A stretch of DNA of 5,273 bases, from contig JACQNA010000069.1 of the NCBI GenBank assembly GCA_016203335.1, positions 1-5,273 on the forward strand, given 5' to 3'. Below, piece after piece: positions 4,429-5,273 of this stretch. The position numbers and the translations under genes were made by a program. This stretch comes from Candidatus Woesearchaeota archaeon (GTDB taxonomy: Archaea; Nanobdellota; Nanobdellia; Woesearchaeales; JACQNA01). Position 1 is the stretch's first letter, and every line of letters begins with the position of its first letter. Below the pieces are notes generated by a model, which saw nothing but the letters and a program-made list of their open reading frames with translations, ran no database searches and was not told the DNA's origin.

Positions 4429-5273
4429 TCATCGTAAAAGAAGATTCACTATCGTTATCCCATATTCGCTGAGCAGCATGTGCCCGATGAACGCCAGCAG
4501 AAAGCTCGGGACAAACGGGATGCCGTACTTTACCAGCACTTCCTTTACCTTTGCCTTTTTGAGCGCAGCGAGCTGTTCTTTGGTGATGCCTAATTCCCTG
4601 GGGCCAGTGATATACTGCCCTTTTACGACAATATCCTCAATGATCCAGTCTCCTTCAGTCACCTTGTCCAGGAGAACCATCTTCTTCATCGCTGCCTCCT
4701 CGACTGACTTTGCGAAGATGAATGTGTAATACGACCCCAGGAGCAGCACTGCCATAAGCAGCAGCGGGATGCGGATCAGCGTTTCTGCAAACAGCGAGCC
4801 GATCACCAGCAGGAGCGCAACAGCCAGCGCTATCCTCTTGATGCGCTGCTTTTCCTTCATCCATTTCTGCATGGCGGCGCGGACATCCCGGTAATGGCGG
4901 ATGGACAGTGCGATGCTCCACCCAAATCCGTATAATCCGCCGATGAGGATGATCAGCACGAGGAACGAAAGCACTTCTGCGTCCGGCCACTGGAATCCCA
5001 TCAATGCGCCGAGGCCCATCAGCAGCTTGGCATCCCCCCCTCCCCATTGGCCTAACCGGTACATGCCGTAGCCGAGAACCCAGAAGAGCGCAAAGCCGAG
5101 GACGCCATACAGCAGCAGCCAGGGATTCTGGAGCACTGCTGCAAAGATTGCGCGGATGCCCAAGCCTGCCGCAATCAGGCTGTAGCTCAGCCAGTCCGGC
5201 ACTTCCCTTGTCTTGAGATCGGTATACGATGCGACGAGGAGCGCGAGCAGCGCGAGCAGCGCCAGCACAGGGA
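4429..5273 (-). CDS. Archaeal prepilin/preflagellin peptidase, A24 family (5' end outside window)
   Basis: This is a membrane aspartyl protease that cleaves the class III signal peptide of archaeal pilins or archaellins. Counting from an in-frame GTG at 5268, 279 residues are visible. The first active-site Asp is Asp17 in YTDLKTREVPDWL, and the second is Asp79 in GGGDAKLL, the GxGD motif. Hydrophobic segments lie at about 1-15, 27-45, 50-70, 98-122, 145-185 and 253-277. A soluble stretch (about 190-250) with KVTEGDWIIEDI and ITKEQLAALKKAKVKEV precedes a GIPFVPSFLLAF membrane end, as in archaeal A24 proteins with a C-terminal extension. The frame stays open to the window edge, so the GTG may not be the true start. 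The N-terminal Leu/Ala stretch is encoded by three 9-base units (5241-5267). It lies 231 bases upstream of L7Ae on the same strand and is probably a separate transcript. Confidence 0.9.
   Translation of the reverse strand, partial: PVLALLALLALLVASYTDLKTREVPDWLSYSLIAAGLGIRAIFAAVLQNPWLLLYGVLGFALFWVLGYGMYRLGQWGGGDAKLLMGLGALMGFQWPDAEVLSFLVLIILIGGLYGFGWSIALSIRHYRDVRAAMQKWMKEKQRIKRIALAVALLLVIGSLFAETLIRIPLLLMAVLLLGSYYTFIFAKSVEEAAMKKMVLLDKVTEGDWIIEDIVVKGQYITGPRELGITKEQLAALKKAKVKEVLVKYGIPFVPSFLLAFIGHMLLSEYGITIVNLLLR

Noticed and set aside
4364..4729. Plus-strand open frame opposite the peptidase and the gap
   Set aside because: It is antisense to the peptidase gene, begins inside the inverted repeat, and shows no domain or convincing start signal.
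5241..5267. Three 9-base tandem units near the right edge as a regulatory repeat
   Set aside because: They encode the repeated Leu/Ala of the first membrane helix in frame, so coding composition explains them.

Overview
The window looks archaeal. One dense minus-strand operon carries ribosomal proteins L7Ae, S28e and L24e, which archaea share with eukaryotes and bacteria lack as a set, together with an archaeal-type elongation factor 2. The elongation factor has a distinctive variant G domain (HIHHGKT P-loop, RLLTV switch I), and the adenylate kinase is of the long, zinc-lid kind. Taken with the streamlined, overlapping gene layout, this suggests a DPANN-type archaeon (Woesearchaeota/Pacearchaeota-like). 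That placement is an inference from sequence style, not a database result.

Layout, read in the direction of transcription (right to left). From the right edge to 4429 is a membrane aspartyl prepilin peptidase (A24 family), whose 5' end is cut by the window edge. Positions 4198-4428 hold no protein gene. They contain a long GC-rich imperfect inverted repeat (about 4343-4420), a short T-tract that could end the peptidase transcript (4323-4327), a TATA-like box (4288-4295), and a structured leader in front of L7Ae. Next come rpl7ae (3874-4197), rps28e (3578-3874), rpl24e (3387-3578), ndk (2899-3390), adk (2235-2888) and the aEF-2 gene (49-2235). Junctions are 1-nt TAATG or TGATG overlaps, one 4-nt ATGA overlap, and a single 10-nt gap, so this is very likely one polycistronic, translationally coupled unit. 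Positions 1-48 are an AT-rich spacer with a possible T-tract terminator.

Functionally the operon joins ribosome assembly and RNA-protein components (L7Ae, S28e, L24e), nucleotide supply (Ndk makes GTP and other NTPs; Adk recycles AMP), and the GTP-consuming translocase EF-2. L7Ae-S28e-L24e-Ndk is a familiar archaeal cluster, often followed by the aIF5B gene; here Adk and EF-2 follow instead.

No mobile element, CRISPR array, tRNA or rRNA was seen. This is mainly a housekeeping region. The points most worth a second look are the paired P-loop and switch I substitutions in EF-2, the structured L7Ae leader that may be a kink-turn autoregulatory site, and the intergenic inverted repeat.
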